NCBI RefSeq assembly: GCF_002843305.1
Contig: NZ_PGSG01000025.1
Coordinates: 124,001 to 188,000 of the forward strand
DNA length: 64,000 bases
DNA from: Streptomyces barkulensis
Lineage (GTDB): Bacteria > Actinomycetota > Actinomycetes > Streptomycetales > Streptomycetaceae
Reading direction: 5' to 3'
A model generated the notes under the pieces. The model was not told where the DNA came from and did not search any database. It saw only the letters and a list, made by a program, of their open reading frames with translations. Shown one piece after another: positions 54,853-63,520 of the stretch (position 1 is its first letter; each line of letters starts with the position of its first letter). A program made the translations under genes and the position numbers.

Positions 54853-55128
54853 TCAGCCGTAGACGATGCGGCGCAACTGCCGCAGGGAGAGTCCGGGCGG
54901 GGCCACCGCGCGGTGCGGCAGTTCGGCCGTGATCCGCTCGAAGATCTCCTGGTTCGCCATCCCCCGGGACCGCAGCTCGCGGTGACGGCGGCGCACGAAC
55001 TCCTCGACGGTCTCGTCGAAGTACGCCAGGACGTCCAGGACCACCCGGGCCGCCTCGCCGCGCCGCAGCGGCGTGGAGCGCACGAGGTGGTCCACGAGGT
55101 CGTCATGGGCCGAGGGATGTTCGAGCAC
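54853..55128 (-). CDS. Small basic helical protein upstream of glmS
   Basis: 91 aa from GTG 55128. CAGTAT lies 6 bases before the start and TTGCAC 18 bases further upstream, which would give a leaderless mRNA. The sequence is mostly helical (SAHDDLVDHLVRSTPLRRGEA, split by charged turns) and contains AYFDETVEEFVRRRHREL. It has no Cys, membrane segment or known domain. It resembles conserved actinobacterial small proteins of unknown function. Co-direction with glmS suggests co-transcription. Confidence 0.7.
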   Translation of the reverse strand: MLEHPSAHDDLVDHLVRSTPLRRGEAARVVLDVLAYFDETVEEFVRRRHRELRSRGMANQEIFERITAELPHRAVAPPGLSLRQLRRIVYG

Positions 55129-55169
55129 CCGTAGATACTGAGGCCCGCGCTCGCTCTTGTGCAAGAAAT

Positions 55170-55187
55170 CTGCCCGATATCGGGCAG
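55170..55187. promoter_or_regulatory. Perfect 18-bp palindrome upstream of the small gene
   Basis: CTGCCCGATATCGGGCAG is self-complementary over 18 bases. It lies just upstream of the predicted -35, where an activator or repressor dimer could bind. Confidence 0.5.
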
Positions 55188-55279
55188 GGGTGGGCTGAAA
55201 GGGGGTGGACTCGACCCCGGGACGGTCCGAGCGCCGCCGGCCGGCCGCCGTCCAGCCGCCCTCCCGCCGACTTCCGCTG

Positions 55280-56224
55280 TCAGAAGCGGCGCAGCACGGC
55301 CTGCTTGGCCGCGGTGAACTCCTCCTCCGTGAGCACTCCCTCCCGGCGCAGCTCACCCAGCTCGCGCAGCCGTCGCAGCAGGGCGTCGTGATCGGTCCCT
55401 TCGAAACCGGGCTCTTTCCCGGACCCGGATCCGGACCCGGACCCGGACCCGGATCCGGACCCGGTCTCGGGGCGCGGGCCGCCCGAGGACGGCAGGGCGG
55501 GGGCGGACGCGGGGGCCGACGGGTGCGGCAGCCGGGCGGTGACGGCGGCGGCCAGCAGCACCGAGCTGACGTCCTTCGCCTGCCTGCCCCCCCACAGCAC
55601 CAGGCAGTTGGGATCATGGTCGGGCTTGAGGACGGCGTGGGAGCCCTTGGGGCGGAAGCGCAGGAAGCCGTTCTCCAGCCCGACCGCCGGGGACCACTCC
55701 ACACCCGCCAGTTCGTGCAGCGCGAGCGTCCGCGGTCCGGCGGAGGACTTGCTCCCCTCGGCCACCCAGTTCCAGTCGATCCGCACCAGGTCCCCGTCGA
55801 AGGAGGCCGTCCCGTCGGTGCCCTGCACGGTCAGCGGCACCGGCGGGCCGGGCAGCAGATAGCGGTCGCACGGCTCGGCGACGGGGACCTGCTCCAGCAG
55901 CAGGGCGTTGCGCAGCTCGTCCGTGAAGTACTCGGCGACGCCGACGCGGTCCGGCTCCACCTCGAGGCTGTACGGGTCGGCGGCGTCGGGCAGCCGTCCG
56001 CCGGCGGCCTGGAGGAGCGGATCGGCGCCGTGCCGCAGCCGCAGTCGCAGCCGCCCGGCCCTGCGGCCGGGCTCGTACGCGATCCCCGAGACCGCCTCCA
56101 GCGGCACCGCCACCTCGCCGAGCAGCCTCCGCAGCCTGTGCACGCTCTTGTGGTGCCCCGGCACGACGCGCACCGTGCCGCCGTCGAACGTCCAGTTCCC
56201 CGCGCGCTGGAGTATCTCGGTCAT
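55280..56224 (-). CDS. DUF4429 domain protein with C-terminal SHOCT domain
   Basis: 314 aa from ATG 56224. Two PH-like DUF4429 repeats: residues about 5-120 (NWTFDGGTVRVVPG) and 125-225 (TVQGTDGTASFDGDLVRI). A Gly/Ser linker encoded by a short tandem repeat follows, then a SHOCT helix pair at the C-terminus (LLRRLRELGELRREGVLTEE). It is soluble. DUF4429 proteins are common in Streptomyces and of unknown function; SHOCT often mediates oligomerisation. The stop lies about 150 bases upstream of the small gene promoter region. Confidence 0.85.
   Translation of the reverse strand: MTEILQRAGNWTFDGGTVRVVPGHHKSVHRLRRLLGEVAVPLEAVSGIAYEPGRRAGRLRLRLRHGADPLLQAAGGRLPDAADPYSLEVEPDRVGVAEYFTDELRNALLLEQVPVAEPCDRYLLPGPPVPLTVQGTDGTASFDGDLVRIDWNWVAEGSKSSAGPRTLALHELAGVEWSPAVGLENGFLRFRPKGSHAVLKPDHDPNCLVLWGGRQAKDVSSVLLAAAVTARLPHPSAPASAPALPSSGGPRPETGSGSGSGSGSGSGSGKEPGFEGTDHDALLRRLRELGELRREGVLTEEEFTAAKQAVLRRF
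55428..55463 (-). repeat. Gly/Ser linker repeat in DUF4429 gene
   Basis: Short GGACCC/GGATCC units in tandem encode GSGSGS between the DUF4429 and SHOCT parts. Confidence 0.75.
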
Positions 56225-56293
56225 GCGGTGATTGTCCCAGCCGCCGCGGTGGACCCCGTCCCTTCCGTCCCGGTGCGCCGACCGCGGTGTCCG

Positions 56294-57301
56294 TCAGTCC
56301 CAGTAGAGGCCGCGCAGACGTGAGGTGATGATGGTCACCGGGGCGTCGTCGTCCGGATCGGTGGGGTAGTAGGCGGCCTCGAAGCGGAGCTTCTCGCTGC
56401 GCGCGATGCTGCCGGAGTGGTGGAAGTCGGCGAAGGTCTTCCCCGGGGTGCCGACGCGCTCGATGATCCCGGACTCCCAGCGGGTGCCGTCCGTGCGGAG
56501 GTGGTAGAAGCGGCCCTGGATCGTGGATCCGGCCGGCAGGGAGGCGGTGAGATGCGCCATCACCTGATAGCGCGTCGCGCCGGTCAGGATGTCGGTGCCC
56601 TTGATGTCGAGGGTCTGCCACCGCCTGGGGGCGAGCTGGATGTCACCGGTCCGGTATTCGCCGATCACCTTGGGCACGTCGTCCTCCTCACCCCGGTCCC
56701 AGCCGGGCCTGTGGTTCAGGCGCTCGCGCACGCGAGCGCGCATCGTGTTCATGGAGAAACCGCGCGGGTCGACCTTGCCGGGCTGCCACTCCAGGTGCCC
56801 GATCACGGACTCGGCCTTCCAGCCGTGGTGGCGGCAGAGCGCGGCCGCGGCGCGTTCGATGGCGTCCAGCTGGGCCGCGGGCCAGGGGTCGCGGCCGTCG
56901 CCGAGGTTCTCGCACTCGAAGCCGTAGAAGTGGCGGTTGCCGTCGGTGTTCGCCTCGTTGTCCGGGGGGAGGGGTCTTTCGGCGATGACGGCGCGCAGGA
57001 CGTCGTCGTCACCGGCGCCGGCGTGGTTGGCGCGTCCGTGGCCGACCAGATGGACCCGCCCGTCCTTGGTGATCACCCCGTGACACAGCGGGCCCGGAAG
57101 CGTCGAGTAGCCCCTGCGGCAGATCTCGACCGTCCGGGCCGACCCGGAGGTCACGGTGTGGTGGACCATCACGCCGTGCACCGGCCCCCAGGGGCCCTTG
57201 TGGTTGCGGTTGTGAGTACGCCAACTGCCGACCTCGACGACCCTGAGCCCCTCTTTCCTGAGCGCGGACAGCAGGGCGCTCACACTGATGGGAGTAGCCA
57301 T
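56294..57301 (-). CDS. N-acetylmuramoyl-L-alanine amidase (endolysin-like)
   Basis: 335 aa from ATG 57301. An Amidase_2/PGRP-type domain (about 38-195) has zinc ligands in VHHTVTSG (His47 or 48) and near VIGHLEWQPGKVDPRGF, and an active-site Tyr or Lys region. A second domain (about 205-335) is beta-rich (GEYRTGDIQLAPRRWQTL) and resembles C-terminal domains of actinophage-type lysins. There is no signal peptide, which is typical of endolysins or of unusual export. It cuts the amide bond between muramic acid and the stem peptide. No other phage gene is nearby. Confidence 0.88.
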   Translation of the reverse strand: MATPISVSALLSALRKEGLRVVEVGSWRTHNRNHKGPWGPVHGVMVHHTVTSGSARTVEICRRGYSTLPGPLCHGVITKDGRVHLVGHGRANHAGAGDDDVLRAVIAERPLPPDNEANTDGNRHFYGFECENLGDGRDPWPAAQLDAIERAAAALCRHHGWKAESVIGHLEWQPGKVDPRGFSMNTMRARVRERLNHRPGWDRGEEDDVPKVIGEYRTGDIQLAPRRWQTLDIKGTDILTGATRYQVMAHLTASLPAGSTIQGRFYHLRTDGTRWESGIIERVGTPGKTFADFHHSGSIARSEKLRFEAAYYPTDPDDDAPVTIITSRLRGLYWD

Positions 57302-57597
57302 GTGTGTTCTCCCGACTACTGCGAGTGTGGGTGTGTGTTCTCTTTCATACCCATCTCGGCGCGGGAGTCCATCGGCCGCCCCATGATTGTTTGGACCACC
57401 CCGCCGTACGTGCGCGGGCAGCCCTCTCCGGGAACGCGACCATGGCAAGGAGGTTCGGCGACCGCTTCCGTCCGCGATTCGCGCCATCCGGGCGGAGGCT
57501 CCCGGAGTCGCCCGTGTCCGCCCGGAAAAACCCTTGCCGGTTAACCGGGTTGGGAAAAAGCCGGACCGGCGTTCGGGCGCCCCATAAGCTCTTGCGA

Positions 57598-58428
57598 GTG
57601 ACGAACACGCCGCATCCCCGCAGGGCAGACCGGTGGCAGCGGAACGGTCTGGTCCGGCTGATCACCCACAGCGATCCCATAGCGCTGGTCGGCATATGCC
57701 TGTCCATCGCCCTGGACGTCAACGAGGTCGCGAGCGGAGTCGAGTCGCTGCTCGTCGGTCTGCTGGTCACCGTCCTCTCGCTGGTCCTGGACGCATCGGC
57801 CCGGGCCGAACGCCGTTTCCAGCTGCGGCGGGTGATCGGGGCCGCCGACTGGATCGCCGAGTCGGTGACGTCCACGGCCACCACCCTCCGGTGGATCCAC
57901 GAGAGGTATCCCGGTACCGCGGTCGAGGACGAGACGCGGCGCCGGCTGCGGCGACTGGCCGAGGAACTCGAGCAGTTGGGCCAGGGCCGGGTCGAGCGGC
58001 CGAGGGACGACAGCGAGCACCTGCTGGCGGCCACCCGTGAATGCCGGGAGCGGATGGAGGCCGTGACCAACATCGTCGGCGAACCCGTGTGGTGGCGCAG
58101 TGACCTCGGTGTCGCCTACTGGCAGGCCAATCTGGACGCGCTGGACCGGGGCGTGCGCATCAGGCGGGTCTTCCTGGTCGACCGGCACACCGCCGAACTG
58201 GAGGAACTGCTGGAGTACCAGCGCCGGGCCGGGGTGGAAGTGGTGGTCAAGTACCAGGAAGGACAGACCGGGCAGCTCATCAACTATGTGGTGTGGGACG
58301 GCCTGCGAGCCTGGGAAGCCCGGATGGACGCCCGGGGGGAGATCATGGCGCAGCTGTTCACGCTCAACGGGCACGATGTGGAACGACTCCGGGACTCCTT
58401 CCGCCGGCTGGTGCCCACGGGGAGCTGA
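57598..58428 (+). CDS. Two-TM protein with cytoplasmic domain, membrane module gene 1
   Basis: 276 aa from GTG 57598. Two adjacent membrane helices (about 28-62, DPIALVGICLSIALDV and LLVGLLVTVLSLVLDA) are followed by a soluble part of about 210 residues with an Arg/Glu-rich helical region and a C-terminal alpha/beta domain (RIRRVFLVDRHTAELEELL, AGVEVVVKYQEG). That last part faintly resembles PLD-like sensor folds seen in other actinobacterial membrane proteins; I cannot assign it. TAAGCT at 57584-57589 lies 8 bases before the start, so the transcript may be leaderless. It is 2 bases from the next gene and surely co-transcribed. Confidence 0.75.
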   Translation: MTNTPHPRRADRWQRNGLVRLITHSDPIALVGICLSIALDVNEVASGVESLLVGLLVTVLSLVLDASARAERRFQLRRVIGAADWIAESVTSTATTLRWIHERYPGTAVEDETRRRLRRLAEELEQLGQGRVERPRDDSEHLLAATRECRERMEAVTNIVGEPVWWRSDLGVAYWQANLDALDRGVRIRRVFLVDRHTAELEELLEYQRRAGVEVVVKYQEGQTGQLINYVVWDGLRAWEARMDARGEIMAQLFTLNGHDVERLRDSFRRLVPTGS

Positions 58429-58430
58429 GC

Positions 58431-59159
58431 GTGCTCTCCCTCCTGGCGGCCGGCGCGGCCGTCACGCTCACGGTGTGGTCCGTCAGCATGATCCGCTCGG
58501 TGCGGTGGCGAGCGCTGGTCTACAGCCTGCCGATCCCCATCACGGTGGTGCTGCTCGTCAATCCGGTCCGGGTGGACGGAGGGCAGCTGCTCGGCGTCGT
58601 CGCACTGAACGTGTTCTTCGCCGTCATCGCCCTGCTCCACACGCGGTGGGGGTGGCACATCGCGCTCGCCGACCTCGCCGGGGTGCTCGTCTACATCGCA
58701 CTGGGCAGGGCGATAGCGCTCTTCGGACCGGTGCCCCTGGCACCGGTCCTGGTGGTGGTGTGCGCGGCCTGGGCGGTGGCCGTCGTACTCCTGCCACCGG
58801 CCCCGGGCCCGGCTCCGGAGCCTCCCTCCCGCGCCGGGCCGCTGGTGAAGCTGGGCACCGCTGCGGGCGGTTCGATGGTGATGGTGGCGGCGGGCCAGTA
58901 CCTCAAGGGGCTGGTCGTCACCTTTCCCTACTCGGGTGTCCTGACCGCGATCGAGACGCGCCACGATCTGGTCCGCTTCGCGCGGCACTTCACTCGCAAC
59001 AGCATCAGTCTGGTCGCCTTCTTCACCGCCTACCAGATGGTGCAGCAGCAGGGCCGGCCCGCCGCGCTGGCGGCGGGCTGGCTGGTCCACGCGGTCTGCG
59101 TGCTCGGGCTGCACCTCAGGAGGCCGGGGGCACGGGCGCCGTCGGCCGGCGAGCCCTGA
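58431..59159 (+). CDS. Polytopic membrane protein, membrane module gene 2
   Basis: 242 aa from GTG 58431, with GGGGAG overlapping the end of the upstream gene. It has about six or seven membrane helices in two halves (residues 1-110 and 140-232), separated by a Pro-rich loop. The second half contains the polar segment ETRHDLVRFARHFTRNS within the membrane-facing part. It could be a small transporter or channel. It is not a family that I recognise. The 2-base gap to the two-TM protein suggests a membrane complex. Confidence 0.75.
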   Translation: MLSLLAAGAAVTLTVWSVSMIRSVRWRALVYSLPIPITVVLLVNPVRVDGGQLLGVVALNVFFAVIALLHTRWGWHIALADLAGVLVYIALGRAIALFGPVPLAPVLVVVCAAWAVAVVLLPPAPGPAPEPPSRAGPLVKLGTAAGGSMVMVAAGQYLKGLVVTFPYSGVLTAIETRHDLVRFARHFTRNSISLVAFFTAYQMVQQQGRPAALAAGWLVHAVCVLGLHLRRPGARAPSAGEP

Positions 59160-59200
59160 CGGGAGATGTCTGCTCGTGCCGGCGCCGGCGCCCCGCCCGC

Positions 59201-60364
59201 TCAGGAGGCGGCGACGCCCAGCTCGCGGGCGATCAGCATCCGCTGGACCTCGCTGGTGCCCTCGCCGATCTCCAGGATCTTCGAGTCCCGCCACATACGG
59301 GCCACCGGGTACTCGTTCATGAAGCCGTAGCCGCCGTGGATCTGGGTGGCCTCGCGGGCGTTGGTGACCGCGATCTCCGAGGAGTACAGCTTGGCGATGG
59401 CCGCCTCCTTCTTGAACGGCTCGCCCGCCAGCAGCCGGGAGGCCGCGTCGCGCCAGGCGATACGGGCGGTGTGGGCGCGCATCTCCATGTCGGCCAGCTT
59501 GAACTGGATGGCCTGGTTGGCGCCGATGGGACGGCCGAAGGCATGGCGTTCCCCGGCGTACCGCACCGACTCGTCCACACAGCCCTGGGCCAGGCCGGTG
59601 GCCAGCGCGGAGATGGCGATGCGGCCCTCGTCCAGGATGCGCAGGAACTGGGCGTAGCCGCGGCCCTCCTCGCCCAGCAGGTTGGCGGCCGGGACCCGGA
59701 CGTCGGAGAAGGACAGCTCGCGGGTGTCCGAGGCGTTCCAGCCGACCTTGGAGTAGGGCGCGGCGACGGTGAAGCCCGGGGTGCCGGAGGGGACGATGAT
59801 CGAGGAGATCTCCGGGCGGCCGTCGGGCTTGCGGCCGGTGACGGCGGTGACGGTGACCAGGCCGGTGATGTCGGTGCCGGAGTTGGTGATGAAGCACTTG
59901 GTGCCGTTGATCACCCACTCGTCGCCGTCGCGCACGGCGGTGGTGCGGGTGCCGCCCGCGTCCGAGCCGCAGTCGGGCTCGGTCAGGCCGAAGGCGCCGA
60001 GCATCTCGCCCGAGCACAGCTTCGGCAGCCACTGGCGCTTCTGCTCCTCGGTGCCGAAGCGGTACACGGGCATGGCGCCCAGCGAGACGGCGGCCTCCAG
60101 GGTGATGGCGACCGAGGAGTCCACCCGGGCCAGCTCCTCCAGGGCCAGGCACAGGGCGAGGTAGTCGCCGCCCATGCCGCCGTATTCCTCGGGGAAGGGC
60201 AGACCGAACAGGCCCATACGGCCCATCTCGCGGACGATCTCGTAGGGGAACTCGTGGTTCTCGTAGAACTCCCCGATCTTCGGCGCGATGACGTCGTGCG
60301 CGAACTCCTCGACGGTGCGGCGCAGTTCCTCGTGCTCGGGGGAGAGGCGGTGGTCAAGGGACAT
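59201..60364 (-). CDS. acdH: Acyl-CoA dehydrogenase (isovaleryl-CoA type)
   Basis: 387 aa from ATG 60364, with AAGGAG 11 bases upstream (GTG 60373 is too close to it). FAD-dependent acyl-CoA dehydrogenase signatures: AFGLTEPDCGSDAGG, TKCFITNSG, and QIHGGYGFMNEYPVARMWRDSK in two parts. In this operon it should oxidise isovaleryl-CoA, and possibly other branched short acyl-CoAs, as known for Streptomyces acdH. It transfers electrons to electron-transfer flavoprotein. It follows the HMG-CoA lyase gene on the same strand, whose stop overlaps the ribosome-site region. Confidence 0.9.
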   Translation of the reverse strand: MSLDHRLSPEHEELRRTVEEFAHDVIAPKIGEFYENHEFPYEIVREMGRMGLFGLPFPEEYGGMGGDYLALCLALEELARVDSSVAITLEAAVSLGAMPVYRFGTEEQKRQWLPKLCSGEMLGAFGLTEPDCGSDAGGTRTTAVRDGDEWVINGTKCFITNSGTDITGLVTVTAVTGRKPDGRPEISSIIVPSGTPGFTVAAPYSKVGWNASDTRELSFSDVRVPAANLLGEEGRGYAQFLRILDEGRIAISALATGLAQGCVDESVRYAGERHAFGRPIGANQAIQFKLADMEMRAHTARIAWRDAASRLLAGEPFKKEAAIAKLYSSEIAVTNAREATQIHGGYGFMNEYPVARMWRDSKILEIGEGTSEVQRMLIARELGVAAS

Positions 60365-60369
60365 GGGTG

Positions 60370-61386
60370 TCACTGCTCCTTGTGGGAGTCGCGGGAGTCG
60401 CGGGGGACCTGGGAGCCGGGGGTGTCCCGGCCTCCCCGGGAGGAGAGGGCGCGGACGGTGCGGGACGGGCTGGGCCGGCCCAGCCGCTCGGCCATCCACA
60501 CGCTGGTGGCGGTGAGGCGGCCGAGGTCCACCCCGGTGTCGATGCCGAGGCCGTGCAGCATCCACACCAGGTCCTCGGTGGCGAGGTTGCCCGTGGCGCT
60601 CCTGGCGTACGGGCAGCCGCCGAGCCCGCCGGCGGAGGCGTCCACGGTGGTGACGCCGTGCCGGAGGGCGGCCAGGGTGTTGGACAGGGCCTGGCCGTAG
60701 GTGTCGTGGAAGTGGACGGCGAGGCGGCCGGTGGGCACGCCCGCGTCGTTCAGAGCCGTCAGCAGGGCGGTGACATGGCCGGGGGTGGCCACGCCGATGG
60801 TGTCGCCCAGGCTCAGCTCGTCGCAGCCGAGGTCGAGCAGGCGGCGGCAGACGCCGGCCACCTGGGCGATGGGCACCGGGCCCTCCCAGGGGTCGCCGAA
60901 GCACATCGACAGATAGCCGCGCACCCCGGCGCCCGCCTCCCTGGCGCGGGCGACCACCGGTTCGAACATCGCCAGGGCCTCGTCGACCGTGCGGTTGAGG
61001 TTGGCCCTGGCGAAGGACTCGGTGGCGCTGCCGAAGACGGCGATCTCACGGACGCCGAGGGCCAGCGCCCGCTCCAGGCCGCGCTCGTTGGGAACCAGCA
61101 CCGGCAGCCGTACGGCGTCGGCCCCCGCCCGGTCGGCGAGATCGGCCACGGCCGGGAACAGCTCCTCGGCGTCGGCCAGTTGGGGCACCCACTTGGGATG
61201 GACGAAACTGGTCGCCTCGATGGTGCGCAGCCCGGCGCCGGCGAGCCGGCGGATGAACTCCGCCTTCACCTCGACGGGCACGGTCGAGGGCTCGTTCTGC
61301 AGCCCGTCGCGCGCGCCCACCTCGTGGATGCGGACGCGGTCCGGAAGCCCCTCGGCCGGAACGGCCATGGGCAGACCTTCGATCAT
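60370..61386 (-). CDS. hmgL: Hydroxymethylglutaryl-CoA lyase
   Basis: 338 aa from ATG 61386. TIM-barrel lyase with [14 protein letters not shown] (metal-binding Asp), [28 protein letters not shown] (metal His pair) and the catalytic Cys loop [15 protein letters not shown]. It cleaves HMG-CoA to acetyl-CoA and acetoacetate, the last step of leucine breakdown. Its start overlaps the stop of the carboxylase gene by 4 bases (ATGA). The last about 30 residues are a disordered tail, and the stop is only a few bases from the dehydrogenase start. Confidence 0.93.
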   Translation of the reverse strand: MIEGLPMAVPAEGLPDRVRIHEVGARDGLQNEPSTVPVEVKAEFIRRLAGAGLRTIEATSFVHPKWVPQLADAEELFPAVADLADRAGADAVRLPVLVPNERGLERALALGVREIAVFGSATESFARANLNRTVDEALAMFEPVVARAREAGAGVRGYLSMCFGDPWEGPVPIAQVAGVCRRLLDLGCDELSLGDTIGVATPGHVTALLTALNDAGVPTGRLAVHFHDTYGQALSNTLAALRHGVTTVDASAGGLGGCPYARSATGNLATEDLVWMLHGLGIDTGVDLGRLTATSVWMAERLGRPSPSRTVRALSSRGGRDTPGSQVPRDSRDSHKEQ

Positions 61387-63506
61387 CGCGCGGCCCCCTT
61401 CCCGGAGTTCCCGGGCTTCTCCGACTCATCCGACGGCGCGGAGTCCTTCGGCTCGACGACGGCGAGCACCTGGTCCATGGCGACCGTGCTGCCCGCGGTG
61501 ACGTCCAGCTCGGTGACGACCCCGTCGTAAGGGGCGGCGATGACGTGCTCCATCTTCATCGCCTCCACCACCAGCAGGCTCTGACCGGCGGTGACCTCCT
61601 CGCCGACGGCCGCCTTGACGACGGTGACCGTGCCGGGCATCGGCGCGGTCAGCGCGTCGGCGCCGTGCGCTCCCGCGCCGCCCCGCAGGGCCGCCTCGAC
61701 CGGGTCGTGGTCGGCCAGGTGCCAGCTCTGCCCGTCGCGGCCGAGCCAGCGGCTGCCGCCGAAGCGGGCGTGGGCGAAGGAGTGGGTCACCCCGTCCCAG
61801 GTCAGCAGCGCGCGGCCGGAGTCCTCACCGGAGCCCTCATCGAGATCCCCCTCGCCCTGCGACCGCAGGACGGCGCTCACCGGATCGGCGTCCCCGATAC
61901 GGACCTCGGCGCCGTCGGCCCGCCCGCGCACCCGCACGGCCACCGGCTCGTGGCCCGGTATCCGCAGATGGTGGACCGTCCAGGCGGGCTCGCCGCCCAG
62001 CCGCCAGCCGGTCGGCGCGGAGAACGGGTCCGTCCAGCCGGACGGGCCGCCGTCGGCGGGGGAGGAGGCGGCGGGCTCCAGGGCGGCGTGCCGCAGCAGC
62101 GCCGCCGTCGCGTACACCTCGTCGGGCACGGCCGACGGCAGCAGCGAGGCGGCGTCGCGGTCCACCAGACCGGTGTCCAGCTCCCCGGAGACCACCGCCG
62201 GATGGGCCAGCAGGGCACGCAGAAAGGCGGTGTTGGTGTCCACGCCCAGCACGGTCGTCTCCGCCAGCGCCGAGCGCAGCCGCCGCAGCGCGGAGGCCCG
62301 GTCCGGGCCGTGGGCGATCACCTTGGCGAGCATCGGGTCGTAGACGGTGCCCACCTCGGTGCCCTGAGCGAGCCCGGAGTCCGTACGGAGGCCCTCGCCC
62401 GAGGGCTCCGACAGCAGATGGACGGTGCCGGCCGAGGGCAGGAAGTCCACCTTCTCTCCGGTGGCGCGCGCGGTCTCCGCGCAGATACGGGCCTCCACCG
62501 CGTGCCCTTCCAGGCGGACGTCCTCCTGGCCGAAGGCCAGCGGTTCGCCGGCCGCCACCCGGAGCTGCCACTCCACCAGGTCCAGGCCGGTGATCAGCTC
62601 CGTCACCGGGTGCTCGACCTGGAGGCGGGTGTTCATCTCCATGAAGAAGTGGGCGGCCGGATCGCCGCCGGGGACGATGAACTCCACCGTCCCCGCGCCC
62701 CGGTAGCCGCAGGAGCGGGCGGCGCGTACGGCCGCCTCGCCCATCGCGGCGCGGGTGGCCGGATCCAGCAGCGGGCTGGGCGCCTCCTCGATGATCTTCT
62801 GGTGGCGGCGCTGGAGGCTGCACTCGCGCTCGCCCAGGTGCACCACGGTGCCGTGGCCGTCGGCCAGGACCTGGATCTCGATGTGCCGGGGCCGGTCGAT
62901 CCACCGCTCCACCAGCAGGGTGTCGTCGCCGAAGGCGCCGCGGGCCTCGCGCCGCGCGGCGGCGATCTCCTCGGCCAGCAGTGCCTCGTCGCGCACCAGC
63001 CGCATGCCCTTGCCGCCGCCTCCGGCCGAGGGCTTGAGCAGCACCGGAGTGCCGATCTCCAGGGCCGCGGCGGTCAGTTCGGCGTCGGTCAGACCGCTGC
63101 CGCTGCTGCCGGGCACCACCGGCACCCCGGCGGCCCGCACCGTCTCCTTGGCGCGGATCTTGTCGCCCATCAGCTCGATGGCGTCGGCGGGCGGGCCGAC
63201 GAAGACCATCCCGGCCGCCTCCACCGCGCGGGCGAAGGCGGCGTTCTCGGCCAGGAAGCCGTAGCCGGGGTGTACCGCCTGGGCCCCCGTGCGCCGGGCG
63301 GCCTCCAGCAGCCTCCCGGCCGACAGATAGCTCTCGGAGGCCACCGCCGGGCCGATCCGCACCGCGGTGTCCGCCTCCCGCACATGGCGTGCGTCGGCGT
63401 CCGCGTCGCTGAAGACGGCGACCGAGCGCACGCCCAGCCGCCGCAGCGTGCGGATGACGCGGACGGCGATCTCGCCGCGGTTGGCGACCAGCACCGTGTC
63501 GAACAT
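61383..63506 (-). CDS. accA1: Acyl-CoA carboxylase biotin carboxylase/carrier subunit (methylcrotonyl-CoA type)
   Basis: 707 aa from ATG 63506, with GAGGGGG 9 bases upstream. Biotin carboxylase domain (about 1-450): [13 protein letters not shown], the ATP-grasp GGGGKGM loop, [15 protein letters not shown] linker domain follows, then a C-terminal biotinyl domain with Lys in [11 protein letters not shown]. It carboxylates biotin with ATP and bicarbonate. The neighbours (HMG-CoA lyase, isovaleryl-CoA dehydrogenase) point to 3-methylcrotonyl-CoA as acceptor substrate. It partners with the carboxyltransferase encoded 14 bases upstream. Confidence 0.92.
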   Translation of the reverse strand: MFDTVLVANRGEIAVRVIRTLRRLGVRSVAVFSDADADARHVREADTAVRIGPAVASESYLSAGRLLEAARRTGAQAVHPGYGFLAENAAFARAVEAAGMVFVGPPADAIELMGDKIRAKETVRAAGVPVVPGSSGSGLTDAELTAAALEIGTPVLLKPSAGGGGKGMRLVRDEALLAEEIAAARREARGAFGDDTLLVERWIDRPRHIEIQVLADGHGTVVHLGERECSLQRRHQKIIEEAPSPLLDPATRAAMGEAAVRAARSCGYRGAGTVEFIVPGGDPAAHFFMEMNTRLQVEHPVTELITGLDLVEWQLRVAAGEPLAFGQEDVRLEGHAVEARICAETARATGEKVDFLPSAGTVHLLSEPSGEGLRTDSGLAQGTEVGTVYDPMLAKVIAHGPDRASALRRLRSALAETTVLGVDTNTAFLRALLAHPAVVSGELDTGLVDRDAASLLPSAVPDEVYATAALLRHAALEPAASSPADGGPSGWTDPFSAPTGWRLGGEPAWTVHHLRIPGHEPVAVRVRGRADGAEVRIGDADPVSAVLRSQGEGDLDEGSGEDSGRALLTWDGVTHSFAHARFGGSRWLGRDGQSWHLADHDPVEAALRGGAGAHGADALTAPMPGTVTVVKAAVGEEVTAGQSLLVVEAMKMEHVIAAPYDGVVTELDVTAGSTVAMDQVLAVVEPKDSAPSDESEKPGNSGKGAAR

Positions 63507-63520
63507 GGAACGCATCCCCC

